Positions 33,959 to 45,396 of a stretch of 64,000 nt of DNA are shown one piece after another. The stretch is taken from NCBI GenBank assembly GCA_003024175.1, contig MDYQ01000372.1, forward strand, positions 56,845 to 120,844, in the 5' to 3' direction. The notes beneath the pieces are model-generated. The model did no database searches and was not told the DNA's origin. It saw only the letters and a program-made list of their open reading frames with translations. Each line of letters starts with the position of its first letter. The stretch's first letter is position 1. A program made the translations under genes and the position numbers. The DNA comes from Planoprotostelium fungivorum (Eukaryota; Evosea; Variosea; Cavosteliida; Cavosteliaceae).

Positions 33959-36900
33959 TTATTTCACACCCACAATCTGACCGTGTGGTCTCCACCCGCA
34001 GAAAAGATCCACGGTTGAGAGGGATGCCAGCAGAGGTCTAAGACACCAAGGCCTTCCTTCTCCGTGTGTCCTCTCAGGATGCGGAGAGGTACGATCATGG
34101 CGTTCTTGTCTAACTCGTCGTACACCTGTAAGCCTGGTGAGTACAAATAACAAGAGAGAAATGATAGAGACGTGTCTTTCTTTGTTAGAGATGTTTAAGA
34201 GATATGGCAAGAGAAACGATAACAGAAGAGGGACTCACAGAGGCGTGGAAGATCTGAACGTGTAGATCATCAGAGCAAGATGCGAAGAGAGGGTAGCTGG
34301 GGTGGAAGGCCACCTTTCTCACGGCAGCTCTGTGGTACCTGAAGAACTTAGCCACGATCCATCACGACGATAAAATCACTTCATGGTCTTGTAAGCTTTC
34401 GTGGACAATTCCTCATCGAACCAGGCGACCTGATCCGTGTCAAACGTCTGATTATCTCTGGTAGAATACCTTCTTGTCGTAACTGCTGAGGATAAAGTTA
34501 TCTCCCTTAGGGTGGATGTCGATGCTGGATATGTACTTGACTCCGCTCTTGAACTTCTTCTCGCAGGTCATGTTGGATAAGTTGTAGATCTTCACCGCTG
34601 TCACAGTGTGTCATTCGATCGAATTGTCACAAATAAGACTGTGACACAGAATGTACAGATGTCTCACCTGTCTGAGTGGCAACGTAGATGAGAGGTCTCG
34701 ATGGGTGGAACTTTGCACACGTGATCTTTCCGTGTGGGTTCTTGAAAATGTGTTGGGTCCTGATCTCGTCAGGCACGTGAGAGGTGATGACGAACGCATC
34801 ATCTTCATGATGATCGCGATGTGAAAGATGGTGATCTCACTTTTTCGTGGACAACTGGTGGACGAGGAGGATCTCGTTCTTGTGGGTGTTGTCGGGGCTG
34901 ACGGAGATGAGATAGTCTCCCTGCTTGTGCCACGATACGTATTCCACGGCTCCCTTCATGACCAACTTGAATCGAATTCCAGTCTTCTGGTGCTTCTGTG
35001 TGGCGGGAAACCAGGCCTTCTTGCTGGAAGATAATTTTCCAATGCGTTCGAACATCTCGTCACACGACTCGACGACCTGATCGGAATCAGATAAAAATAA
35101 CTCGACGTCTACACGTGATATGTGTCGAGTGATTCACCTCAGGGATACCGACCATGGCGTTCGCGATGAAGAGGTAAGTGTCACTGTTTGCGTCAGTGGT
35201 CTGGAAGTATCACAGACTCACGTTGCGATGGCGATGACGTGTTTCGATGGGTTAGGATTCCACGCAACGTGCACGACGGGCTCGTCAAAGTGAAAGAGGT
35301 GGCAGCATCTTCCGTTGCTGACTTCCCAGATTCTCGCCGTCTTATCGTCAGAGCCTGAAGAGTAAAAGTCACCATACAGATTCTTCTCTACAATTTCTCT
35401 CTCACCGGTAACGATCCACTGTCCGGTGGGGTCAACTGAAACGCAACGTACCTGAAAGAGTGTCAACGAAATAATCTAAGGAGAGGGTACCTTCTTCGTG
35501 TGACCTTCGTAGATGATGCTGAGGGAGGTAGGGTAGGGTCTCAGCTCTTCTGGCTTGGGAAGATCTGGGAGCAGCTGCTCCATGGAGAAGTACTTCTTGG
35601 GCTTGGGCTTCATTCTGGCAGCATGCATCAGATCTTGGAATCTCTCGTGCATTTCCTTCCATCGGAGGGGGTAAGAGGGGATCTACTCATGGTCATCACG
35701 ATCATCATCATGATCCATCGCGATCATCACCTCGTGAAGACTGTTGTACTTTTGTGGAATGAAAGCTCGCTTCCCGTGCCTGATCGTACGTCACAAAGTG
35801 TGATCTCTAACGTGTCGAGATACTCACCAATCGGCCCACTTCTTTCTCAATTTGAGCTCCTTCTCGTTCAATATGTACTCTGGTGGTGGATTGTATGACT
35901 CGGCGTGCATGGGTGGTCTCACTCGATTGACCGGTAAGATCGTTCTCCTCTTCACCTGTACAAGATTGAGTTCTCCGCGAGATTTCGTCTCTTCTCTCAC
36001 GTCCTCGACGAGTTTCCCGTCGTCACCCCACAGTTCGTACGTTGCGTTACGTCTCTGCTCTTCCTTGTCTTCTTCAATCTCCTGTGGTGTTCTGATCTTG
36101 ATGAGACCCTTCTCCATGGCCCTCAAGATCCTGTTGATCTGATTCGATTCAGCGGATGAGACGAAGGGATGACTCATCACCTTCTTGATTTCGAAGGTGT
36201 TGGGGAGGAAGGCTGCCTTTCTGCGCTCGATGTTTGTGACGGGGTGGATGCTGTTCTTGTTCGGTACGGAATCCAAGTAGAACTGGAGAGGATGAGCGCG
36301 ATGACATCATCACGATGGTGATCTCACATCGTCTGAGGAGAGGGGAGTTAGAGTCTTCTTCTTGACGATCATCTTGACGATGTCGAAGTCTTCTTTGGAT
36401 AAAACGACCTCTCTCTGGTTCACATCGTCCCACACGGTGCGACTATCCATCATCAGCTATACATCATCAGCATCTCCATCTCACTAGTAATCCGGGTTGT
36501 CTGTCATGTCCAAAAACTTGTCGATGCTATCCTTCGTTTCCTCTGGTTTACCAATCTTCTTTCCTTCCAGATTGTAACCGATGTGATCGTAGTCTTTGTA
36601 GTACTCCATTGGAATCTGCCCTACTCGATTCTTCGTGGTATCCCCCCATTCCTCATCTGAAGAGGAATCATCTCCAAAGTAGGTCGAACCGTCTTTGTGA
36701 TAACGTTGATAGAAGGCTTGATTCTGTTGGATGTCTTCCTCTGATGTCTCTTCAGGTGTCAAGTGTTTCGTCTCGGCTCACCAGCTTCTTCGTCTTTCTT
36801 ACGATCAATGAGTGGAAAGACATCGTCTACATCTTCCTCCTCTTCTTCTTCCTCTTCCGGATCTTCATCAGTGGCATATTCGATCACCTCCTCTTCGGAG

Positions 36901-37124
36901 TTCCCGCTATCTTCCTCTGATTCAACATCGCCATCACTGTCTTCAGGAGACTCTTCTCCGTCGTCGATGGTGGCATCATCTTTTATGCGCAGGTCTGTCT
37001 GATGTTCAGCGGTGTTGATGTGATCACAATCACACATACCATCCACGGAGGGAAGAGTCACCTTTACCTCCTCCTCCTCTGCTTCCTTCTTCAGGTTCTT
37101 AACGGGTTGCTGTCTCCTCTTCAT
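33959..37124 (-). CDS. BOP1: Ribosome biogenesis protein BOP1/Erb1
   Basis: Nucleolar PeBoW-complex protein for 60S subunit maturation. Starts [19 protein letters not shown]; long acidic region; then the BOP1 N-terminal domain: [73 protein letters not shown]; then C-terminal WD40 repeats ([91 protein letters not shown]). Ends WVGVK with TAA inside AATAAA (minus strand). Another ATG at 37154 would add ten residues; MKRRQQ is more family-like. Firm. Confidence 0.93.
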
Positions 37125-37154
37125 GAAGAAGCTCAAAGTGTTGCCCTCAAACAA

Positions 37155-37419
37155 CCGAGAATGGAAAAGGAAACGAAGAAGGTTACGTTGTAGATAACAC
37201 CGGATTTATGAAATATTTTCTCATCGGCACACGATCCAACAGGCCCCCATGATCAACACCTCCACTGATCGGCATATATCAGTGATGACAATGTCAGATT
37301 CAGGATGAGACGGTCAGAGATCTGGTCGAGAATCCGAGGACTCCAGTCAACATAGCCGTGTACGTAAGGCAGCCACAAAACGTAAATCACAACCATCACG
37401 AAGATACAAAGACGTTAAG
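37155..37419. promoter_or_regulatory. Divergent intergenic region, BOP1 / PfkB kinase
   Basis: About 265-295 bp between divergent start codons, depending on which BOP1 ATG is used. No clear motif beyond a weak TATATC near 37274. Presumed to hold both promoters. Confidence 0.4.
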
Positions 37420-38450
37420 ATGATCCTTTCTATTGGCAGCATCAATGCTGACTTCGAAATGAGAGTCGATGCACAAGCGGGAAGCACTGAGACTCTCCTC
37501 GCCCACGACATGATGCGCGTTTCGGGAGGCAAAGCGGCCAATCGTGCCTTCATCGCAAAGAAGATGAACCTCTCATCCAAGCTCATCGGTCACGTTGGAG
37601 ACGACGATCTGGCTGGTGAGACATTGCCATTACGCTCGTCCTCACTTTCACGAAGCGCAAGCATTGGACCCTCTCAGCGTGGTCGGTGTAGACATTAGTG
37701 ACGTACAGAGGGCACCAAATCAAAAGACAGCCGTGTCCATCATCCAAGTGAATCCGGACGGGAAGAAGAGCATCACACTGGCCAGTAACGCCAACGATCA
37801 TTGGAGCGAAGCAGGAGTCACAGGAATCCGTCACAGCATGGAACTCAACTTTTCAAACTGCAATGGAACCTGCGTAATCTCCATCGACCTCGAGATGGAT
37901 CCTTTAGCCATCAAAACTGCCATCACCGTCGCTAAAGAACTCAAAGAGAAGAATCCAGACAGAGTGAAGATCGTCATTGATCCTTCATTCGGCAATCGCT
38001 TCGAGGATTGGATGTATGACGAGACTGGATGCCGTAGCTCCCAATGTCGAAGAAGCCAAGATCCTCACCGGAATTGAAGCCGAAGACGAAGAGACCGCCG
38101 CCGCCGCCACTGCCCTCTGCGATAGAGGTGTCATGCTGTCGTGCACCAAGATGTCTGATGGAGGATGTGTTGCCGTGCAGAGAGAAGGGGAGAAGAAGAA
38201 GAGAATCCACGTCGAGAAGATGAAGATCGATGCCATCGACACGACCGGGGCGGGAGATGCATTCACGGGGTACCTATGTGTTGCACTGCAGAGGGGTTTG
38301 GAATCATCCGAGGCCATATTCTTCTTTGCCGTGGCTGCATCTCACTGTGCTGTGACGAAATATGAATCCCAACAATCTTACCCGGAAGGTGAAGAGGTCG
38401 AGATGATGATGAGACTGAGAGAGAACCTGCACGTCACCGATTTGAATTAG
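37420..38450 (+). CDS. PfkB/ribokinase-family sugar kinase, with a frameshift
   Basis: Phosphorylates a sugar or nucleoside with ATP; ribokinase-like by sequence. N-terminus MILSIGSINADFEMRVD; the first PfkB signature VSGGKAANRAFIAKKM; HVGDDDLAG; after one intron (37616-37654) VVGVDISDVQRAPNQKTAVS, VKIVIDPSFGNRFEDW; then in another frame LDAVAPNVEEAKILTG, and the second signature DTTGAGDAFTGYL with the catalytic base Asp. The frame changes by +1 within about 38010-38035 (DWMYDE to RLDAVAPN) and no credible intron fits there, so one base is extra or two are missing. Sequencing/assembly error is the simplest reading; a recent pseudogene is possible. Otherwise full length. Confidence 0.85.
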
Positions 38451-38532
38451 ATCTTGTGGCGTGATAAAAGTATGAGACACTGTTGTGAGTGATTGAAGTT
38501 CGAATTTTATGTGCATTTCGTTGAAGAACTGT

Positions 38533-41500
38533 CTATCTCCTCGGTTTTCGGCTGAACCAGACTAAGAGGACTACCAGTCCGATGTTGAACACCCAGTAAG
38601 CGGAGAAGATACCGAAGTCTCTCCATCTGTGATCTTCCGTCCACGGGATCGTGTTGTAGAAGTCAGCACCGGTCGAGTAAGGACAATAACCACAGTCAGA
38701 AGTGGCGTTGGGGTTGTCGATGTAGCCAGTGGCGTATGACAAGAAGTTGGCTGAGTACTCGCCACAAGTCATGCCGGAAGGTGACTGATAGACGTACAGA
38801 TCCTCAGCCGTGCAATGTACCTTCGTTTCCACCAAAACATCAGTCACGAGACCCTCTAAAATAGATGTCAGAACGATACAAGAGATGAAAAGAAAGAGAC
38901 TTACCCAAGAAGTAACGGAAGGGATCCAGAGGATACATCCATGATCTCCAGAAGTAAGGTAGACTGGCAGGGGGCTGCAAGACACCACAGAAGAGGAAGA
39001 GGAAGACAACGAGCAGGGGCAAGATGAGCATGGCCTGGAAGATGTTCACCGATATGGCACCGACGGCCTGTCCGAAGGCGACGCAGAAGAAGAGGAAGAG
39101 GATGTACAGGATCCAGAAATAGAAGCCATTGTGTGCGGTGGAGTCTAAGCCGGCCGACCAGTAAGAGCAGAACATGGCGAGTGTGCCTGCCACGATGAGG
39201 TATGGCAGCTCGACCAAGACAATGGACAGAGCAAAGGGAAACCAAGAGTAGAACTTACTGAATAGATGTGAGGGGAGGACAAAACCTGGAGAGAATAGAT
39301 GATCACCTGGCGTAGTCACGTCTGAAGTACTCTCTCTGCATGAAGAACACGGGCAGTGCTCCAAAGATAAGCATTAGACCTAAGACCACGGACTGGAAGA
39401 TGCAAAGAATTCTTGACTGAAGATCAGACGAAGAGTTCTGCAAGTTCCAGTAAGAGAATCCGTTGATCAGACCGACCATGACGGCCTGTCCTAGTCTTCC
39501 GACACTACGATATCAATCAGCATACGTACAATGCAAGATGGCACTGACTTGTAGTAAGGATCTCTCCAGTAGACTAAGTTCATCCTCTTGTACACTTGCC
39601 ACAGCTGATAACTCTGTGGCGTGGCAAATTCTCTCGCCTTCTCTCCGTCATCGTTCGAGTTCGTCTTTCCATCCTGCAGCATGCTCTCTAGCTCGTCCTT
39701 CACGGCCGATCTCTCCTTCGAATCCAGCCATAGCTTCGGCCAGTCCTTGTCTGTGTGTCCACTCACTCCTGCTCCAATCGCTNACATAAATCAGCATACG
39801 TGCAATGCAAGATGGCACTGACTTGTAGTAAGGATCTCTCCAGTAGACTAAGTTCATCCTCTTGTACACTTGCCACAGCTGATAAGCCTGTGGTGTGGCG
39901 AATTCCTTGGCAACTTCATGATCGTTGTCCACGTTCTTCGTTCCATCTTGTAACAGCCTTTCGATCTCATCTTTCACGGCCGATCTCTCCTTCGAATCCA
40001 GCCATAGCTTCGGCCAGTCCTTGTCTGTGTGTCCGCTCACTCCTGCTCCAATCGCTTCTAGCATGTACTCTGCCGGGTTCTCTTCCATCGTGCACTGTCT
40101 CACTCCTCGCTGCATCATACCATCAGTATCCATTATATGTATGACATCATGTAGAATGAGAGACTCACAGTAGTGAAGTAGTTGATCAGTGAAGATGAGT
40201 GCTTGCCGATGTCACCAAAGTACACCATCTTTCCTCCTTTTGCCAGCAACAGCAGTCGGTCAAAGTGCTCGAACAAGACAGACGATGGCTGATGGATGGT
40301 ACAGACCAGAGGCATGCCGGCATCAGCGAGCTTTCTGATGAACTTGATGATGTTGTACGATGACTGAGCGTCCAGTCCAGATGTGGGCTCGTCTAAGAAC
40401 AGAATGTGGGGCTTAGCAACAAGTTCCATGCCGATCGTCAGTCTCTTTCTCTCCTGTATCCTCTCGTTAGCCACATCACACACGTCAACTAACGACTGAC
40501 CTCTACAGAGATACCCTGACCTGACTCGAGATCGCCGATGAGAGCGTCACCCATGTGTGTCATTTCCATCATCTGCAAGATTGTTTCCACATATGCAAAC
40601 TTGGTGCTCTCTGGCACTTCCATGTCTTGTCGTAGCTTGGCTGAGAACTGCAGCGCCTCTCTCACTGTCAAGTTGGGATTGTGCACATCCATCTACCTCT
40701 CTGTCAGTATATCGCACTGCAACAAAGACAAACAGACATACCTGCTCCACATATCCTGTAATTCTTTCGAAGTCGATCTGTTTGTCATCGTCAGCTATCG
40801 TCAAGAGACGGAGAGAAAGAAAGAAAGAGGACATACCTTGAGAGGCTTGCCGTTCAGTGTCACTGTGCCTGACACTGTACCCATCGTCTTTCTCTTTGCA
40901 AGCACATCCAGCAGCGTCGTCTTTCCAGCTCCTGACGCTCCCATCAGCGCTGTCATCTGTCCTGGCTTGATCCAGCCTTCCACATCGTCCAGCAGCAGTC
41001 TGTCTCCTCCTTTGACAGGTACTGTGTATTTGACGTCCTTCCACATGAAGCATCCCCCTTTCTATACACGCGTCAGTCATACACAATCGATCACAGCATG
41101 TATGTGTATCACTTACCAAGGTGAGTGTTTTGGTCATCGAATCTGTCGCTTGTTGTACGAGCAGCTGTGCCTCCTTCTCTGACTCGTTTGTGTTCTCCTT
41201 CGGTGCCTTTCCTCTCTTGTACACCTTGTGCGTGTAGCCACCTCCTGTGAAGTCCAACCACTCCATGGCCGCCATGTTGACGACAGTGAAGAGAATCCAG
41301 AACAAGAAGACGGCGATGACATTGATCGCTTGTTGATCCACGTTGATTTCGTAAGTCTGTGCGAAATTGAGCGCCTTTTAAAAAATCACTCTCTCTTCCT
41401 CACCCTCTGCAGGTAGTCACGACCTATGACGAAATCAGCTCCTGGTGTAGAACCCGGCAGAGTGCACGTCTGATAAGCTGGGTTATCGTAGCCCGGTCCC

Positions 41501-44039
41501 GCAGGTATAGATCCAGTGCCGGTGCAGTCGAAGACCAAATTTCTCATCTCGTTACCAAAGAGTCCCTTGAAAGCATAACCCAATGGATTAATCCAGTAGA
41601 TCCATCCCAACTGTAACTACGTCAGGCGATGTCTTCTCACTGATCTCCTCACCCATGGATGCATCTTAGGCTCAGGGATGAGATAGCCAGAGTAACACAT
41701 CATCAGGATGAGAACAAAGGTCAAGATCTGTTGGGCGATGTACATAGAGGGAGTTGTGTTTCCGAACAATCTGAACAAGTTGGTCATAGCCATGGCAGTG
41801 ATGAAAACAGTGAAGAGGTGGACGAAGTACTGTCCGGGTGTCTGAGCCAGCTGCCACATGAAGTAGGTGATGATGGTGAACAGAAGAACCTGGACGAACA
41901 AAACAGGTACGTCCGCCACGACTTGAGCGATGTGGTAAGCGGCGGGATGGTACATGGCATAAGACTTGTGCTTCTGCAGTGTTCTCCTTCCCATGAACGA
42001 CATGGGTAGCTCGGCTTGAGATTGCTGTACGAATTAGAGTTGAGAAGGAGTATAATCTCGGACTCACGAAAGCGTTGAAGAGGAGAGAAGAAAAGAGAGC
42101 GCCACCGCGTGAGAACCCTCCAGAGACATCCTTAGCGAGGTTGAGGAAGACACTTCCGTAGATGAGAGCTTGGATGATGACTGAAGAATAACGGACGATG
42201 AGACCGAACTTGTCCATCCAAATCAACTGGAACTGTCTCGTTGACAAGGCTACGACCTGAAGGAAATTGAGAATGTGAATTTGAATGTAGGAAGATGGCT
42301 GACCTGTTCGATGAATCCCACAGTATAGACAGATGACTTTCGAGCTCCCTTTGCCTTCTGTGATTTGACCTCAGCCTTGAAGTCTGCGAACGTGTTGTCC
42401 TGCTTCACTGAGTCCTCAAACTCTTTCTGCTTCGACAGCTGTCGCTTGTACTGCTCAGAGCTGTTATAAGTCAGCATTCATCACATGATCTTCCGCTCTC
42501 ACTTCTTCCAGGCTGCCTCGAATTCGAAAGAAGTCGTTGGCGCCTTGCCCTCAAAGCCGGGTCTGATTTTGCGCTCTTGGAAGTTGGTGACGCCAGTCAA
42601 GAAGTCAGGTGTTGACTTGCGTGGCTCGCATTCGAATCCCAATCCCTGGAAGTACTCTTTCGCTTCGCCCACTGGTCCAAAGTAGATGGCTCTGCCCTTC
42701 TCCATAACTAATACCTGTCATCCTTCATGAGCATCTCCGTTAGTCTACTACAGGATATACATACCTTGTCAAACTGATTGTAGATGTTCTCTGATGCCTG
42801 ATAGAAGGATGCGATTGTCGTCTTCTTCATCGTGTCTGTCATCACTCGCAGTGCCTTCGTGTAGTCCAGTGCTGATGCAGCGTCAAGTCCTCTGGTAGAG
42901 CAGTCCCAACAGCACACGGCAGGTGAGCCTACCATGGCTTCGATGATCGTCATTCTCTTTCTCTCTCCTCCTGACAGTCCTCGCACCCACTCGTTACCCA
43001 CAAACTGCTCTCACGTTACTCTCTCTCTCACTTCATCTCATCGTCCACTGCAGAACACACGACGAAAAGAGAGACAGCTCACCGTGTCAGCTTGCTTCTT
43101 CATCCCAAACATCGTCAGCAGCAAGTCGAACATCTTTGTTCGGAACTCTTTTCTGCTCTCGTCTGGCAGTCTGTTGCCTGGCGTCTTTGTCTTCAGCGTG
43201 AAGTCCAGTGTTTGTCTGACTGTCAGGATGGGAAAGTGTGCATCTTCCTCGGGTATATAGATAGCTTCTCCTGAGTATCTGTCGAACTCTTCTGCTGGCA
43301 CTCCTGCATATGTCACGTTGCCTGTCACATCCACGTAGCCTGCTCTTGCATTGGCGATGAGACGCAGTAGAGTGGAACAGCCAGCGCCTGGTCTGCCGAG
43401 GACGAGCAGCATCTCTCCGTCTATTCGGTCGTCAGAATGAATATTCCGGGGGTCTCTCACCTTTGCAGTACGTGTTCACTTCATGAAGAATGTCGAAGGT
43501 TGCTGCCTTACGATTGGACCTGTTCAACCAATAGAAGGGGTTGACCACATTCAACAAGAAGCGGAAAGGAGTGGTCAAGTCCATCAGAATAGACTCGCTA
43601 GCTCCTGTTCTCTTGTCAATTTCTCTATTTTTACGCTTCCTCACCTTGTCCGACAACAGTCAAGTTGCGCACAGACACACCGACCTTCTTCGTCAAGCTG
43701 CCTGCGTCTGCAGCTATTCTCACAGAATTTTCAAAGTAGCCTCTGAGGTCGAAGGCATCTGGCGCTCCCCTCTCTGCATCGACTGTCGCCTCCTTTCGTC
43801 TGTTGTCTCGGTCAGAAGTTGTCGGGCAACATGATGGAAGATCACCTGTGATCGATAGACTCCCTCGTGAACTCTTCGTTGACTTGTTGGAATTGCCTCA
43901 CGCTCTCTTCTACGTTAATTGGTACCTCCTCCTGAGGTTCATGTTCATCATCGACGTCTGATACGACGACCGACTCGAGGCTGGTCCTCTTGATGGGAGT
44001 GTTGAGTGTCACGAGCTCAAACTGTGGCCTCTCACTCAT
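38533..44039 (-). CDS. Full-size ABCG (PDR-type) ABC transporter
   Basis: ATP-driven exporter with the reverse NBD-TMD-NBD-TMD layout. N-terminus [23 protein letters not shown]1: [20 protein letters not shown] (PDR-type Walker A with Cys), [39 protein letters not shown]1: [40 protein letters not shown]2: [71 protein letters not shown]2: [20 protein letters not shown] and a Cys-rich extracellular loop (CHCTAEDL-type), ending [12 protein letters not shown]1 is degenerate, as in fungal PDR pumps. The part just after NBD2 appears twice (39521-39782 and 39786-40066) around a single N at 39783, so the exon structure here is unreliable. A sister copy lies at the window end. Confidence 0.9.
39521..40066. 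repeat. Duplicated ABCG exon flanking an N (assembly scar or exon duplication)
   Basis: 39521-39782 and 39786-40066 encode the same piece ([20 protein letters not shown] to YYKSVPSCI), with scattered differences ([16 protein letters not shown] against [16 protein letters not shown]). An N base sits between them at 39783. The differences suggest two paralogues or alleles joined end to end. Confidence 0.85.
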
Positions 44040-44546
44040 TCCTCTCCCTTTGAATGATTCTGTTGAGCCGTAGGCGCAAACCCGAAGATTCCGATATCCT
44101 AAACCTTGAATCCAGCCGGGTCGGGATCTACACTATCGGAATCAGTGCCAAACTACAATCGGAATTGGAAAATGACCGAGCTTCGCTCATGAGACGAGCT
44201 AAACCGCGGGTTTTGCTTGTGATCGCCGCGGGAATAGACCTGATCCGTCAGAATGAACATAGACAGAACCGATCTAGAAAAAAGATGAGATGTGCTACCT
44301 CGGAATGATATCCCAACCACCGATCGTCTTCTTCATCGATAGAATCTTCTGTCAAGTCAGTTCGTATAGAATATCAATGATACTTGAAAATCTCAAAGTT
44401 CATATTATAATGTTCTCACCAGTCGTACATTGAGAGGATAACACCGTAAACACCTCTAATGTCTTCATCATGAAAATCCTGACCCAGACATCACATCTCT
44501 TGTCATGTTTTGTGTGGATCTAATCGGATCAACAAACATTCAAATA
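44040..44546. other. Intergenic, no supported gene
   Basis: Between the ABCG start and the Nudix gene. A plus-strand frame at 44054-44308 has no recognisable content. Holds the promoters of two divergent genes. Confidence 0.45.
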
Positions 44547-44554
44547 TTTCCCGC
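44547..44554. promoter_or_regulatory. E2F-like TTTCCCGC just upstream of the Nudix start
   Basis: An exact TTTCCCGC lies 13 bases before the preferred ATG. With the RecQ site it is one of two exact matches to this word (either strand) that I noticed in the window, both near genes with plausible DNA-maintenance roles. Confidence 0.35.
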
Positions 44555-44567
44555 CTCGAAGAGTGCT

Positions 44568-45044
44568 ATGACAGAGATCAAAGATGTCGTCTGTGCAGTG
44601 GTCCATCAACAGAATCCCTTCCGTATACTGTGTACCTTACGCTATCCTGACGCTGCCGCATATCCATCATGTTGGGAGTTCCCAGGTATCATCCTCTATT
44701 CGACTGAGTGCTGAATGCAATCATCAGGTGGGAAAGTCGAGAAAGGAGAGACACACCAACAAGCATTAGAGAGAGAATGTGTCGAGGAATTAGGGGTGCG
44801 GGTGATCGTGGATGATGTGCCCTCTTGCTGGAGTTTCGATGGACGAACGGAGATGAAGGAGGGTGTGAACTATCTATATCGGCTGCACTTTTACTGGGCC
44901 AAATTAGCAGACAACCAACAGGAACCACGCGCACTGGAGAGCCAAGAACTGAGGTGGATGGAGCCCTCTGTCATGTCTTCCGTCACCTTCTGTCCAGGCG
45001 ATGAAGGGTTCATCATCGCCCTCCAGAACATGCGACCGAAATAA
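44568..45044 (+). CDS. MutT-like Nudix hydrolase
   Basis: Hydrolyses nucleoside diphosphate derivatives; by likeness to MutT possibly cleans oxidised dNTPs such as 8-oxo-dGTP. Starts MTEIKDVVCAVVHQQNPFRI; the WEFPG word before the Nudix box is typical of MutT; after one intron (44684-44726) the box reads GGKVEKGETHQQALERECVE followed by ELGV, matching GX5EX7REUXEEXGU with all catalytic glutamates. The C-terminal half has LYRLHFYWAKL and LESQELRWMEPS, as in MutT. An upstream in-frame ATG (44505) would add 21 residues across the E2F-like site and is less likely. Stop TAA lies inside AATAAA. Substrate not provable from sequence. Confidence 0.9.
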
Positions 45045-45396
45045 ATCTCTCTTCATGTACTCTGTTCATCTCAAGGAACCTCATCGTCCTCGTTCAACCG
45101 GTCCTGTGAGATGGATGTCCACCACGAGAAATTGCGCTGTGATCATCTAGGAGGTAATCGTCGTTGTCGTCACGTACTCGAGCAAGATTGATTGTGGAAT
45201 AGTGGCTGGAATATGAACTTGGTTGAATATCGAGTGTGACGAAACGGTGGGCTTGTGACAAGAGCTGAGAGGGGTGATACCACCTGAAGCTGAACAGACG
45301 TTGAAGTCCATCCGACATATGAAGTTGACACGCAACATTTGACGTGTCCGGATTCCTACCGCCTATGTAGGGCTTGCACATTCGTGAGCAGCCACC
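45045..45396. other. Intergenic, no supported gene
   Basis: 3' flank of Nudix and promoter of the LRR receptor. A 95-residue minus-strand frame (45094-45381) has no recognisable features and is probably chance. Confidence 0.45.

Noticed and set aside
36763-37002. Plus-strand serine-rich frame
   Set aside because: Antisense of the acidic N-terminal region of BOP1.
44054-44308. 84-residue plus-strand frame upstream of Nudix
   Set aside because: No recognisable feature, no splice continuity with Nudix, probably chance.
45094-45381. 95-residue minus-strand frame
   Set aside because: Lies in the promoter of the LRR receptor, no domain, no good start context.
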